IMG/VR virus record: IMGVR_UViG_3300035670_000339
Coordinates: 1 to 48,232 of that record
Origin: a virus
Direction: 5' to 3' (one strand)
DNA: 48,232 bases
This document shows, in pieces, positions 40,155-48,045 of the stretch (positions are counted from its first letter, which is position 1; each line of letters opens with the position of its first letter). The notes under the pieces are model-generated. The model saw only the letters and a list, made by a program, of their open reading frames with translations. It searched no databases and was not told the origin of the DNA. A program made the translations under genes and the position numbers.

Positions 40155-40879
40155 ATTGTCCTCCATCTTGTTTTATATTTTTCGATACTTGATATGTAGT
40201 TTCTTTGTTCTGCAAGCTCTCTGAACTCGTCTGGTGTACTTGAGAGGAAATGGTCTTTTCCCGGCAAATATTTTCCAAGTGTGAAATGCCTTTCCACACA
40301 TCCCATTCCGGATTCGATTGCTTTTTTCGCTGCTCGCAAATCTTTCGTATGGTCGCTAAATCCATCGAATAACATCATCCTTTCAAAATCTATATCATCA
40401 TAAGCCGTGGGATACTTCGACACGCAATACAGGAAGGAATGCTGCCTATAAGAGCTCCGTATTTTATTGAGATTATTGGGCGAAATCATCCCACAGCTAA
40501 TGAACATATGAGAAAAATGTCTGTCACAAAAATCTAGTAGCTCAAAATTGTCAGCATCGGATGAAGCAATCTTTACTTCTTTGCATCCCACGTTGTATAT
40601 AAGATGTGCAGAATCTATATCAAAGGCAGTAAATAAAGGCTTAATGCCATAGATATAACAAGCACGTATAATAAAAAGGTGGTCTTCTCGTGAGAGCTCC
40701 ACCTTTTTGTAATATTCTTTCATCTTTTCATGATTTGGATATTCTTTGTTTAGATTATCAGCTTTGAAGGTCTGGAATTTGATGTAATCAATCCCTATTT
40801 CCGCAAGCTGTTTTATGCCTTCCTCAATTAAGTCTCGCGAACCTAAATGATTACAGCAGAAATCGGCAATAATATTCAC
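40151..40879 (-). CDS. neuB: Nonulosonic acid synthase, NeuB-like, TIM barrel only
   Basis: The 242-residue enzyme would condense PEP with the aminosugar. Motifs: IADFCCNHLGS (4-14), YIKFQTFKADNL (32-43), KIASSDADNFELL (103-115), YCVSKYPTAYDDI (151-163), FDGFSDHT (171-178) and CVERHFTLGKYLPGKDH (194-210). NeuB proteins usually have about 340 residues with a C-terminal SAF (antifreeze-like) domain; this one stops after the barrel. That domain normally reaches into the partner subunit's active site, so activity or oligomerisation must differ. The GTG start at 40879 has only a weak ribosome site, consistent with a rebuilt 5' end (see repeat 40845-41161). Confidence 0.8.
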   Translation of the reverse strand: MNIIADFCCNHLGSRDLIEEGIKQLAEIGIDYIKFQTFKADNLNKEYPNHEKMKEYYKKVELSREDHLFIIRACYIYGIKPLFTAFDIDSAHLIYNVGCKEVKIASSDADNFELLDFCDRHFSHMFISCGMISPNNLNKIRSSYRQHSFLYCVSKYPTAYDDIDFERMMLFDGFSDHTKDLRAAKKAIESGMGCVERHFTLGKYLPGKDHFLSSTPDEFRELAEQRNYISSIEKYKTRWRTI

Positions 40880-41161
40880 GGATTTCTCAACCTCGCTTTC
40901 ATTCCCATATTCCTAGTTTTTTAAATTTTCCATCATCATCAAACTCAAAAACAACACAAAATCCATTATAGCCTTCTATTTTTTCTTGTGATTTAGCTTC
41001 AAGATATACCTTGTTGTCTGAGTCTAACTTGCTTTCAATTCCAAATCCTTTAAATAAGCTTATTAATTTTTCATAATCCTTCATGGGTTCACTGACCTCT
41101 CTTTTTTATTTTAATTGTTTAATAATAAACATAAAATGATTATAGCAGAAATCGGCAATAA
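40845..41161. repeat. 28-bp imperfect direct repeat flanking a small gene
   Basis: Bases 40845-40872 and 41134-41161 match at 27 of 28 positions. The first copy encodes neuB residues from about position 3 on (IADFCCNH); the second encodes IADFCYNH in a short orphan frame (41106-41171). The small 40899-41084 gene lies between them. The layout indicates insertion or recombination at the start of neuB with duplication of its 5' codons. Confidence 0.85.
40899..41084 (-). CDS. 61-residue protein inserted at the neuB 5' end
   Basis: The product starts MKDYEKLISLFKGFGIESKL and ends VVFEFDDDGKFKKLGIWE. It is acidic with an alpha/beta pattern and resembles small cargo proteins often seen in gut Firmicutes, but I cannot name a family. 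GAGAGGTCAGTG is upstream of ATG 41084. It lies between two copies of the neuB start sequence, so it is probably a late arrival. Confidence 0.55.
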   Translation of the reverse strand: MKDYEKLISLFKGFGIESKLDSDNKVYLEAKSQEKIEGYNGFCVVFEFDDDGKFKKLGIWE

Positions 41162-41171
41162 GGCTAGTCAT
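41106..41171 (-). pseudogene. Orphan N-terminal fragment of neuB
   Basis: ATG 41171 overlaps the stop of the upstream gene and reads MTSLIADFCYNHFMFIIKQL before stopping. Residues 4-11 match the start of the NeuB-like protein. This was probably the original, translationally coupled neuB start before the 40899-41084 segment interrupted it. Confidence 0.7.
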
Positions 41172-41529
41172 TAGTAATCGACCGCCTTTCTTTGTATTGA
41201 CTTTTGCTTAAATTTACAGCAAAATCAAGCAATGCATTAATATTTTCTATAATCCAGTCCTCTTCTTCGCTTGAAAACTCTACACACTTATTACATAACC
41301 ATATTTTGTCATGTATACCCCATTTATAAAAACTACTTAATATCATTCTACGTACAAGAGTTATAAATTCCTTCATGTTGATTTCACTTGTAAATACGTC
41401 AATATTAATTTTTTTGCCTTCGCTATAACATTCTTTTACTCTGCCAGCAACTAAAAAACTTGAATACTTATCAAGTGAAAAATTATTGTAATATTCTTCC
41501 GTATATTCCTTATCTTTAACTATTATCAT
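41164..41529 (-). CDS. Unrecognised protein in the sugar cassette
   Basis: The 121-residue product starts MIIVKDKEYTEEYYNNFSLD and contains KIWLCNKCVEFSSEEEDWII. It is coupled by ATGA to the dehydrogenase gene upstream. Only two cysteines form a CxxC pair. Function unknown; it could be a cassette accessory factor. Confidence 0.55.
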   Translation of the reverse strand: MIIVKDKEYTEEYYNNFSLDKYSSFLVAGRVKECYSEGKKINIDVFTSEINMKEFITLVRRMILSSFYKWGIHDKIWLCNKCVEFSSEEEDWIIENINALLDFAVNLSKSQYKERRSITND

Positions 41530-42293
41530 TCATGCACCGCCTTCCACCATTCTATAGCTTTGTTCGCTATATATATGTCGGTAGATTCCCTAGCTTCTAT
41601 ACTATTACCGGCAATATGAGGCGTTTGAATAACATTAGGGAAAAATATTAGCCTATCTTCTTCAAAATCATCAGCATAATAATTGTCTTCTCCTGTTTTT
41701 TGTAACCAATTAATTAACGCATTTTTATCAACTATTTCCGGTCTGCTAGTATTAATAAGTAATGTGCCAGGTTTCATTAATTCAAAATAAGTTTCTCCAA
41801 TCATTCCTTTTGTGCTTTCATTTAGTGGGACATGAAGAGTTATAATATCATATTGTTCATTCCAAAAATGCTTAACATCTGCATTTATTGCCGTATAATT
41901 CATCCCAAAAGCTCTTGCGTATTCAGCAACCTTTTTCCCTATCCTTCCGAATCCAATAATTCCAATTGTCTTATCATTCAACTGCATACGCTTCATCTTA
42001 GCCAATTGTAATATCAAACTCCATGTATGCTCAGCCGTAGAAGTAATCTCACGTCCTTCATTTTGCTTCCATGTATCGTCAAGATATATAACGTTTGGTG
42101 ACTTAACATGGTCTATGCCTGTGCAAGGACAAAACACAGTAGCATTTGTAACAACAGGAGTTAGCTGTGTATAAATAGCTGTAAAATCTGTTGTATATTC
42201 GCTTTCATTTGGCATAACAAAATCAAATACAGCTTCAAAAATTTCCTTTGCCTTATTGCAAGGCTCGTCTACTAATAATAGCTTAGGTCTCAA
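41526..42293 (-). CDS. D-isomer 2-hydroxyacid dehydrogenase
   Basis: The 255-residue product has the NAD-binding GIIGFGRIGKKVAEYARAFG (111-130), NTSRPEIVDKNAL (Arg184 region) and TPHIAGNSIEARES (His226) of the 2-hydroxyacid dehydrogenase family. The usual length is about 310-330; the N-terminal substrate domain is shortened. It heads the sugar cassette and may modify a sugar precursor or supply a keto/hydroxy acid for it (inference). AAGGAGGAG precedes ATG 42293. Confidence 0.85.
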   Translation of the reverse strand: MRPKLLLVDEPCNKAKEIFEAVFDFVMPNESEYTTDFTAIYTQLTPVVTNATVFCPCTGIDHVKSPNVIYLDDTWKQNEGREITSTAEHTWSLILQLAKMKRMQLNDKTIGIIGFGRIGKKVAEYARAFGMNYTAINADVKHFWNEQYDIITLHVPLNESTKGMIGETYFELMKPGTLLINTSRPEIVDKNALINWLQKTGEDNYYADDFEEDRLIFFPNVIQTPHIAGNSIEARESTDIYIANKAIEWWKAVHE

Positions 42294-42311
42294 ATGGACT
42301 CCTCCTTAAAT

Positions 42312-42350
42312 TTATTTACGCTTACCACCTTTACCTTTGCATTTACCCAA
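42312..42350 (-). CDS. Possible 12-residue basic peptide
   Basis: TTG 42350 follows AGAGGTGATAATA and encodes MGKCKGKGGKRK then stop. It sits in the short gap between the repeat protein and the dehydrogenase. Very basic, one Cys. The ribosome site and position are the only support; it could also be chance. Confidence 0.35.
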   Translation of the reverse strand: MGKCKGKGGKRK

Positions 42351-42355
42351 TATTA

Positions 42356-43234
42356 TCACCTCTTCCATCTAATCTTCTTTATATAAAACGTAGGCTCTGC
42401 ACCTCCGTTGTATACTTTTTTAATTGTAACTTTGCCTGTCCTAATTTTTTGAACAACATTTGTTATATACGATATTGTGCTTACGACAGGCGTTATTGTA
42501 GCACTATATACCATACTTACTCGTGCGTAAGTATTAGCAATTAAAGTTTTTATTATCGACCTTGTAATACTTGCTGACGATTTTGCATTGCCTGATATAG
42601 TCTTTGTTATCGCTTTATATATGCTTCCTGAACAATCAGCCATACCAGAAATAATCTTGCTTACTCTCCGCACAATACTTGATGTTATGCTTATGCTTGC
42701 TGACAATATCTTACCCGTAGTCCTTACAACACTCACGGAAGCATCTGCTCCACCTGATAATATTTTTCCTATGCTACGTATAATACTTCCAGAAGCTTTT
42801 GTAGTAGCTGTTAAAGTCTTAAAATAACCCTTGCCATATATCATGCTCCCAAGAATTGAAACATTAGCAATTAAAGTTTTTGTTATTGACTTTACAATGT
42901 TTCCTGACACTTTTATATTGCTTGATATTGCTTTAGATATATCTTTTGATATGCTCACCGAGCCATCAACTATGCCAAAAATAATCTTGCCTACGCTACG
43001 TATAATACTTGATGTTATGCTCATGCTTACTGATAATATTTTGCCTATGCTACGTATAACGCTTGCCGAAGCTTTAGCAGTAGCTGTTAAAGTTTTATTT
43101 GTTGTAGAGCCTCCACTTGCAGGATTATAAGTAAATAACCCACCCGAATCCCATACGTCACAATTCGTACTGGTAGGTGCATCAATAGTGGTAATACCCC
43201 CACTGTCCCATATTTTTGCTCCTGTCACAGCCAT
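42356..43234 (-). CDS. 18-residue-repeat surface protein
   Basis: The 292-residue product has a short head (MAVTGAKIWDSGGITTIDAP, NCDVWDSGG) and then about 11 tandem 18-residue units such as TLTATAKASASVIRSIGK and ILSASISITSSIVRRVSK, each ending in K. Units 1-5 and 6-11 are near copies, showing a larger internal duplication. The end KKVYNGGAEPTFYIKKIRWK is non-repeated. The alternating small/hydrophobic pattern suggests stacked beta strands of a fibre, though some segments could be mistaken for membrane helices. Next to the G8/beta-helix spike, a virion surface role is likely. Confidence 0.6.
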   Translation of the reverse strand: MAVTGAKIWDSGGITTIDAPTSTNCDVWDSGGLFTYNPASGGSTTNKTLTATAKASASVIRSIGKILSVSMSITSSIIRSVGKIIFGIVDGSVSISKDISKAISSNIKVSGNIVKSITKTLIANVSILGSMIYGKGYFKTLTATTKASGSIIRSIGKILSGGADASVSVVRTTGKILSASISITSSIVRRVSKIISGMADCSGSIYKAITKTISGNAKSSASITRSIIKTLIANTYARVSMVYSATITPVVSTISYITNVVQKIRTGKVTIKKVYNGGAEPTFYIKKIRWKR

Positions 43235-43248
43235 GTATTACCACTCCC

Positions 43249-45039
43249 TTATGCTTCTGTTTTCGTTATGTCATCTATATAGATATACCATGCAGTACTT
43301 CCCTTAACTACAAGTAACTCAAGCGTTATAAATCCTGCACTTGTCGTTGTACCAAGACTCAAAGATTTGCTTGTCCACGTCGTATCGGAAGCAGGCAGAA
43401 TATCATACTCCGTTGTTTCACTAAGCCCATGCCCATCAGTACCCTTCATTATTCTCAACTTTGCCTCGGCTCCCGTGCTTGTAGAATCCTTATAACTATA
43501 TAAATCAATCGTTATCGCCTTGCCACTCGTTACGTAGAATGTTCTAGCAAATGCAGATATTGGCATTGCAACCTTAACAGCATTGTTACAATAGCATTTT
43601 AAAGACGGTGCGGCGGTTCGATATACTGTAGAATCATTTTGTAACAAATTACCTGCCATATAAAACCTATTATCGCCAACAGTACCATTATAATTTGTAA
43701 AAGTTGCACTTCCAGAATTATTAGTTGCATAAGATACCTGAGTTGTGCTTGATAGGTTGCTCGTTTCTATTACTTGTCCTCCCGCTAGTATATCAGCGGT
43801 AGTATTGTTAGAAGCCGTCAAAGACTTTATTCTTAGCGGATAAGCCGCCTTAAAGTTAACGCCGTAAGTCGAGCAATATTTAATCGTTGCTGTATTAATT
43901 CCGCAATTAGTTCCACTTAAGTTACTTATGCCCGTACCTATTCCTGCACCATTAACTCCTGATATTTTTAAGGTATCAATTTCAATACCAACGCCTCCGT
44001 TAAGTTCTATAGCATTACCGCTTGTAGAATATATGTTTGCATTAGTTACCTTCGTGAAGGCATACGAGGTTCCACCAAATCCGGTTGTCGAACTAACCGA
44101 ATTAAGTGTTGTTATAGTATTATTAGTCCCAGAACTTATGTACAAACTAGTATTATCATCGTTGTAAGAGTTAAGAGTATCTATATTGTTGTTTGTCGAT
44201 ACTGTACAACGATAGCACTTATAACAACTTATAAATGCTAAATTTGTTGTGCTTAATGTCGTTGAACCAATTTGTACACCATTTTGTATGCCATCCCCAA
44301 GATTATTGAACATAACATAGCTTAAGGTATTCTGATTGCTTCCAGTCGCCGCAAGTGAGAAATAACTAATATAACTATCCGAATAATTTTTGACTTGAAT
44401 ATTCTGAGTCATATTCATTACAAAATGACCACTCGTCTTATTATTGCTTAATGTACCAGTCAAAGCAACGCTTGTACCGCTTGAATATCCTGCGGCAATT
44501 AATAATTCTTCAGTTTTTGTCCTGTCCGTCTCATCCACAAGTATAATAATATCGCCTGCTCGCCAACCTGTAGCATCAGCAACGCTTATTGTCGGGTCTG
44601 TATCTGCTGTAACATTACCTGCAAGCGTAGTACTCATTGTTTTGCTTGCCCCAAACCAACTTACTTTTCCTGTGTTCGGAACCGTAAAAGAAAATTCTTT
44701 AGCCGCCAAGCTATCTGAATAATTAATCTTAATATCGAATGTTCTGGCAGCTGCCAATCTATTACTACTGTCGCCAATTTTAAACTCCCCACTGCTGCCT
44801 ATACTTATATTCCCCTTCAAAGTAAGCGTGTAATCACTTGCAATATTATAAGGCACATCAAGCGTTCCTGTAATAGTAAGTGCCGTACCGCTATCCGCCC
44901 CAATAACTATATTTTGGTCTACAGTGACGGTATGACCGCTTGCTATCGTTGCAGTATCACCTTCACCCGGAACTGCTCCACCTGTCCATGTTGCAGTGGC
45001 ACTCCAGTTCCCGCTTCCAGCACTTGTTATAGCCGACAT
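43249..45039 (-). CDS. G8-like, beta-helix virion spike/adhesin
   Basis: The 596-residue product starts with a G8-like module (GSGNWSATATWTGGAVPGEG, then DTATIASGHTVTVDQNIVIG) followed by a long beta-helix rich in N/T/S (residues about 150-440) and a C-terminal beta-sandwich (ITIDLYSYKDSTSTGAEAKL, then TAWYIYIDDITK) resembling a carbohydrate-binding domain. It likely binds or cleaves a surface glycan. Its ATG overlaps the 45039-45482 stop (TAATG). It is the second spike-like gene after 28525-30552. Confidence 0.7.
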   Translation of the reverse strand: MSAITSAGSGNWSATATWTGGAVPGEGDTATIASGHTVTVDQNIVIGADSGTALTITGTLDVPYNIASDYTLTLKGNISIGSSGEFKIGDSSNRLAAARTFDIKINYSDSLAAKEFSFTVPNTGKVSWFGASKTMSTTLAGNVTADTDPTISVADATGWRAGDIIILVDETDRTKTEELLIAAGYSSGTSVALTGTLSNNKTSGHFVMNMTQNIQVKNYSDSYISYFSLAATGSNQNTLSYVMFNNLGDGIQNGVQIGSTTLSTTNLAFISCYKCYRCTVSTNNNIDTLNSYNDDNTSLYISSGTNNTITTLNSVSSTTGFGGTSYAFTKVTNANIYSTSGNAIELNGGVGIEIDTLKISGVNGAGIGTGISNLSGTNCGINTATIKYCSTYGVNFKAAYPLRIKSLTASNNTTADILAGGQVIETSNLSSTTQVSYATNNSGSATFTNYNGTVGDNRFYMAGNLLQNDSTVYRTAAPSLKCYCNNAVKVAMPISAFARTFYVTSGKAITIDLYSYKDSTSTGAEAKLRIMKGTDGHGLSETTEYDILPASDTTWTSKSLSLGTTTSAGFITLELLVVKGSTAWYIYIDDITKTEA

Positions 45040-45482
45040 TATACCGTCACCTCCTGCCCGAAATAGTTTGTCAAAGACTCGCTATCGTTACTGCTTATCC
45101 ATATATCAATCATTGCAGTAATACTAGACAACCAATCCTCAAACTCGCCCGAAGTCATGCTTGCGTATACACTAAACACCTTACTAAGTATCTGATAAGG
45201 TGTCGTAACATCCGCATATAGGTCAATCCAGTCACTATCCATGACTGCCTGTGTTATAATGAGCGTCCACCCAGTAGCAATGGTATATTCAACTTTGACG
45301 TAATCTTGGATTAACTCATGAGTTGTTGCAAGTGCTTCAATATCGCTTAACTTCTGCCCTAGATATGTTTCTTCATTATCGGGAACCGAATATATCTTAG
45401 TAAATTTTCGTCCTGTCGGCGTAGTATACTCGACAAGGATTTTATCATCATATCGCTTTGTTATCGTATTTGTCCACGGCAT
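45039..45482 (-). CDS. Unrecognised virion-associated protein
   Basis: The 147-residue product starts MPWTNTITKRYDDKILVEYT, with a beta-rich N-terminal half and a helical C-terminus (SKVFSVYASMTSGEFEDWLS). It lies in a string of surface-protein genes and is coupled to the spike gene. It may be a spike adaptor; no family is recognised. Confidence 0.5.
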   Translation of the reverse strand: MPWTNTITKRYDDKILVEYTTPTGRKFTKIYSVPDNEETYLGQKLSDIEALATTHELIQDYVKVEYTIATGWTLIITQAVMDSDWIDLYADVTTPYQILSKVFSVYASMTSGEFEDWLSSITAMIDIWISSNDSESLTNYFGQEVTV

Positions 45483-45494
45483 ATACTCACATCC

Positions 45495-45881
45495 TTAAGC
45501 TTGGTCAAAGACTGCATTAATCGTAAATGCTATGCTATCCGCTACATTGAGACTAATGCCTGTAAATGTCCCTCTCAAAAAAGCATTAGCAGTTGTTGAG
45601 CTTGAATCAAACAAGCATACTTCCGATATCGTGCCTGAGCTTCCGGAACAGGTAATTGTGCCTGTTACTCTATATGTATCAAGCGTAGTGTTTGTGTCAG
45701 CGTTTGTTGATGTGCCTGTTACATAGCCTTCTGCTCTTGCTGTCTCTAATCCAGCATCTGTCGAAGCTGCTGCTGTTGTCCCCGTTCCCCATCCGAGATA
45801 TTTCGGCTCTGTTCCGCTCCCCATAAGCCTATCCGTTACTATCTGTAAGCCTCTGTTAACTACTACTACCGTATCAGCCAT
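45495..45881 (-). CDS. Small tail-fibre/virion structural protein
   Basis: The 128-residue product starts MADTVVVVNRGLQIVTDRLM and has KYLGWGTGTTAA, TYRVTGTITCSG and AFLRGTFTGISLNVADSIAF. This beta-rich pattern recurs in small phage tail or spike-collar proteins. AAAGGAGG precedes ATG 45881. Confidence 0.55.
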   Translation of the reverse strand: MADTVVVVNRGLQIVTDRLMGSGTEPKYLGWGTGTTAAASTDAGLETARAEGYVTGTSTNADTNTTLDTYRVTGTITCSGSSGTISEVCLFDSSSTTANAFLRGTFTGISLNVADSIAFTINAVFDQA

Positions 45882-46033
45882 TTTGATATCCTCCTTTTAA
45901 TTTCGAATATTAATCTTTTAATTGGATTTTTATGATAATAAGCTATAACGCCTAAATCTTCCCTTGTCCCATCCTTGCGGATGATAACGGCAGATATAGA
46001 GCATTCGCTTGTTTTGTTTTTAGCGGTAATCAT
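45866..46033 (-). CDS. 55-residue basic phage protein
   Basis: ATG 46033 follows GGGGTGATTAT. The product starts MITAKNKTSECSISAVIIRK and contains KDGTREDLGVIAYYHKNP, a motif I have seen in small phage structural-region proteins. It overlaps the following gene by 16 bases and directly follows terL. Function unknown. Confidence 0.6.
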   Translation of the reverse strand: MITAKNKTSECSISAVIIRKDGTREDLGVIAYYHKNPIKRLIFEIKRRISKWLIR

Positions 46034-46037
46034 ATAA

Positions 46038-47420
46038 TCACCCCTTGTTTAATAGCTTTATTTTACCTTCTTTTTCCATTTGTTTGATTTGGTAATCTTT
46101 GAAGCCTTTAAGCCTAAGCTCTCCGGCTGAATATATGCCACCAATCTTATAATTAAGCTCTGTCTCTATTTTTGGTCTAGGTCTACTCATAAGCCCATAA
46201 CGTAAGCTATCTGTAGTATCTGTAATATCATGCGGCTCTGTTGCTGCATCCTCAGGCTTATGCTCGTCATAGCAAAGTTGCGGCAAATGCTTGATAAGCT
46301 GTTGGCAATTATCAAATATCTGTAGATATGGCATCTTATCCGGACTATCAGCCAAAAACTCATGTACACGCTGCCATCCGACTACTCTAGCATTATCAGC
46401 CTTAACACATGGTACGCCATTTTTGGCGAATGTCTCAGCTATACTCTCGCCATATAAGCTGTCAGTGCCTCTCTTTTGCCACATATCAGGTGAAGCAACA
46501 GTGTATGTTATATCCTCGTCACCTGTCATATCTTTGATGCGCTTAGCAAGCTCTGAGGCTATAGTTTGATTAATTACAAGCTCTCGATATATATAGATAT
46601 GTTGGTCATAGCAAGCATACCAATATACTGCCGTATTATCGTTATAGCCAAAGTCAATGCTTCGAAATCGCTTCCACTCTTTCGAAAGCTCAAAAGGCTT
46701 GATAACATGCTTATCATGTCTAAATTCGCTGAACATTTGCCCTGCAAAGACGTTCCAATCTCCGTATAAGTGAGCCTTTTTCATGTCTTCCGGTAGATTT
46801 TCCAAAGCTTCGATATATTCCGGATTGTTTTCTAATAATATTGTATTATCGTAAACTTGAGCCGGAATAAAGATGTAATCCTCAGCTTTTTCTTTATTTT
46901 TGTATTCCTTATCGATAAACAAACGCTTGAACCAAGCGTGACCAACATTGCCGGGATTTGATGTGTAATACATCCTAGGCTTAAAATCTGTCCTAGTTGA
47001 GCGGTTACAGGTTATAAAAAAGTCTCTCATGCTCTCTGTAAAATGTGTAGCTTCCTCCATGCCTATAACGTCATATTCTTGTCCTTGATACTGGTAAACG
47101 TCAGCCTCATTGTCGCAGTAACCAAGCTTAATCCGGCTACCGTTAGGGAAAAGGAAAGCTTTTTCCGTATCCTTATAAGTTGCTATCCCGTACAACTCAC
47201 CCATAAGCGGTATAACATGATTTTCTCTAAGTTCTGGTAAAGTTCTACGCAATAGTAATAATTTTAAGCCTGAGTAATTTAAGGCAAGCAATACAAATTT
47301 TCTTCTCATTGCCCAACTTTTACCTCCGCCTCTTGCACCTCCGTAAGCTACGTGGCGAGTATTAGACGTAAAAAAAGCCTCCTGCTTAACATTAGGCTCT
47401 CCTTTAAGCTGTAATATCAT
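46038..47420 (-). CDS. terL: Terminase large subunit
   Basis: The 460-residue packaging motor has the ATPase Walker A AYGGARGGGKSWAMR, Walker B/catalytic YDVIGMEEATHF and coupling motif MYYTSNPGN, followed by an RNase H-like nuclease with RSIDFGYNDNTAV and a C-terminal DITDTTDSLRYGL acidic site. It cuts concatemeric DNA and drives it through the portal. ATG 47420 is preferred because AAGGAG lies 8 bases upstream and it overlaps the terS stop (ATGA). Confidence 0.95.
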   Translation of the reverse strand: MILQLKGEPNVKQEAFFTSNTRHVAYGGARGGGKSWAMRRKFVLLALNYSGLKLLLLRRTLPELRENHVIPLMGELYGIATYKDTEKAFLFPNGSRIKLGYCDNEADVYQYQGQEYDVIGMEEATHFTESMRDFFITCNRSTRTDFKPRMYYTSNPGNVGHAWFKRLFIDKEYKNKEKAEDYIFIPAQVYDNTILLENNPEYIEALENLPEDMKKAHLYGDWNVFAGQMFSEFRHDKHVIKPFELSKEWKRFRSIDFGYNDNTAVYWYACYDQHIYIYRELVINQTIASELAKRIKDMTGDEDITYTVASPDMWQKRGTDSLYGESIAETFAKNGVPCVKADNARVVGWQRVHEFLADSPDKMPYLQIFDNCQQLIKHLPQLCYDEHKPEDAATEPHDITDTTDSLRYGLMSRPRPKIETELNYKIGGIYSAGELRLKGFKDYQIKQMEKEGKIKLLNKG

Positions 47421-47737
47421 TTTGCCCACTCCTTAAGCTGTCCAGTTAATACAACTTCTAAAGTGTGGTTATTATTACTTTCTATATCTAAAGATTGAGC
47501 AGGCTTTCCATATACTCTATTAAGCACAACTTCTACAGCTTGCATAACTATCTTATCATTATCAGATGTGTTAATAATTTCCGTAAGCCTTTCTATCGCT
47601 CTAGGTACTAAGCCTGTTAAAGCTTCCTTTATTTCTGGCGGGATAGGTTTTCTCCCTCCGCTTTTGTTGCCTTTTTCAAAAGGTCTTCCCCTTAGCTTTT
47701 TAACGTTTACATTGCGAATTTCGCTAGTTTCTTCCAT
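47417..47737 (-). CDS. terS: Terminase small subunit-like protein
   Basis: The 106-residue product has a basic N-terminal stretch KLRGRPFEKGNKSGGRKPIP and a helical domain EALTGLVPRAIERLTEIINT, then AVEVVLNRVYGKP, typical of short terS/DUF5681-type proteins that recognise phage DNA. AGGAGGTGAGGAT precedes ATG 47737; a longer frame starting at TTG 47806 has no ribosome site. It is coupled to terL. Confidence 0.7.
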   Translation of the reverse strand: MEETSEIRNVNVKKLRGRPFEKGNKSGGRKPIPPEIKEALTGLVPRAIERLTEIINTSDNDKIVMQAVEVVLNRVYGKPAQSLDIESNNNHTLEVVLTGQLKEWAK

Positions 47738-47804
47738 ATCCTCACCTCCTGTATATTTTGGAAACGATTTATTTGCCTTTTTAAGCCCTCCAATTTTTGT
47801 TGGC

Positions 47805-47818
47805 AATGATATATCATT
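47805..47818. promoter_or_regulatory. 14-bp palindrome ahead of the terminase genes
   Basis: AATGATATATCATT is a perfect palindrome about 70 bases upstream of the terS start, in the gap between terS and the small 47845-48000 gene. It could be an operator at the head of the late operon. I do not see a clear promoter with good -35 and -10 boxes next to it. Confidence 0.35.
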
Positions 47819-47844
47819 ACCGATTTTCGCAAGTTTTTGTAACC

Positions 47845-48000
47845 TTATGTAAGCCGTACAAAGTATATCCCAAGGTCGGTAGCATGATGTAAGCGGTATT
47901 TATTGCCGTTAATAATCCATGTTAAGCCTTGTTTGTTATATCCAAGATTATCCAAATCATAATCCGTAAAATATACTAAGCTTATACTCAAAATCATCAT
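47845..48000 (-). CDS. Unrecognised 51-residue protein upstream of terS
   Basis: The product starts MMILSISLVYFTDYDLDNLG and contains LTWIINGNKYRLHH. ATG 48000 has AAAAAAGG directly upstream, a poorly spaced site. It is the first candidate gene of the late operon. No family is recognised. Confidence 0.4.
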   Translation of the reverse strand: MMILSISLVYFTDYDLDNLGYNKQGLTWIINGNKYRLHHATDLGIYFVRLT

Positions 48001-48045
48001 CCTTTTTTGTACGGTATTTTTTGTTTTTAGAAAACACAACAACAA

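Noticed and set aside
40147-40365. 72-codon reverse frame inside neuB
   Set aside because: It lies within the neuB coding region in another frame and NeuB motifs are intact throughout.
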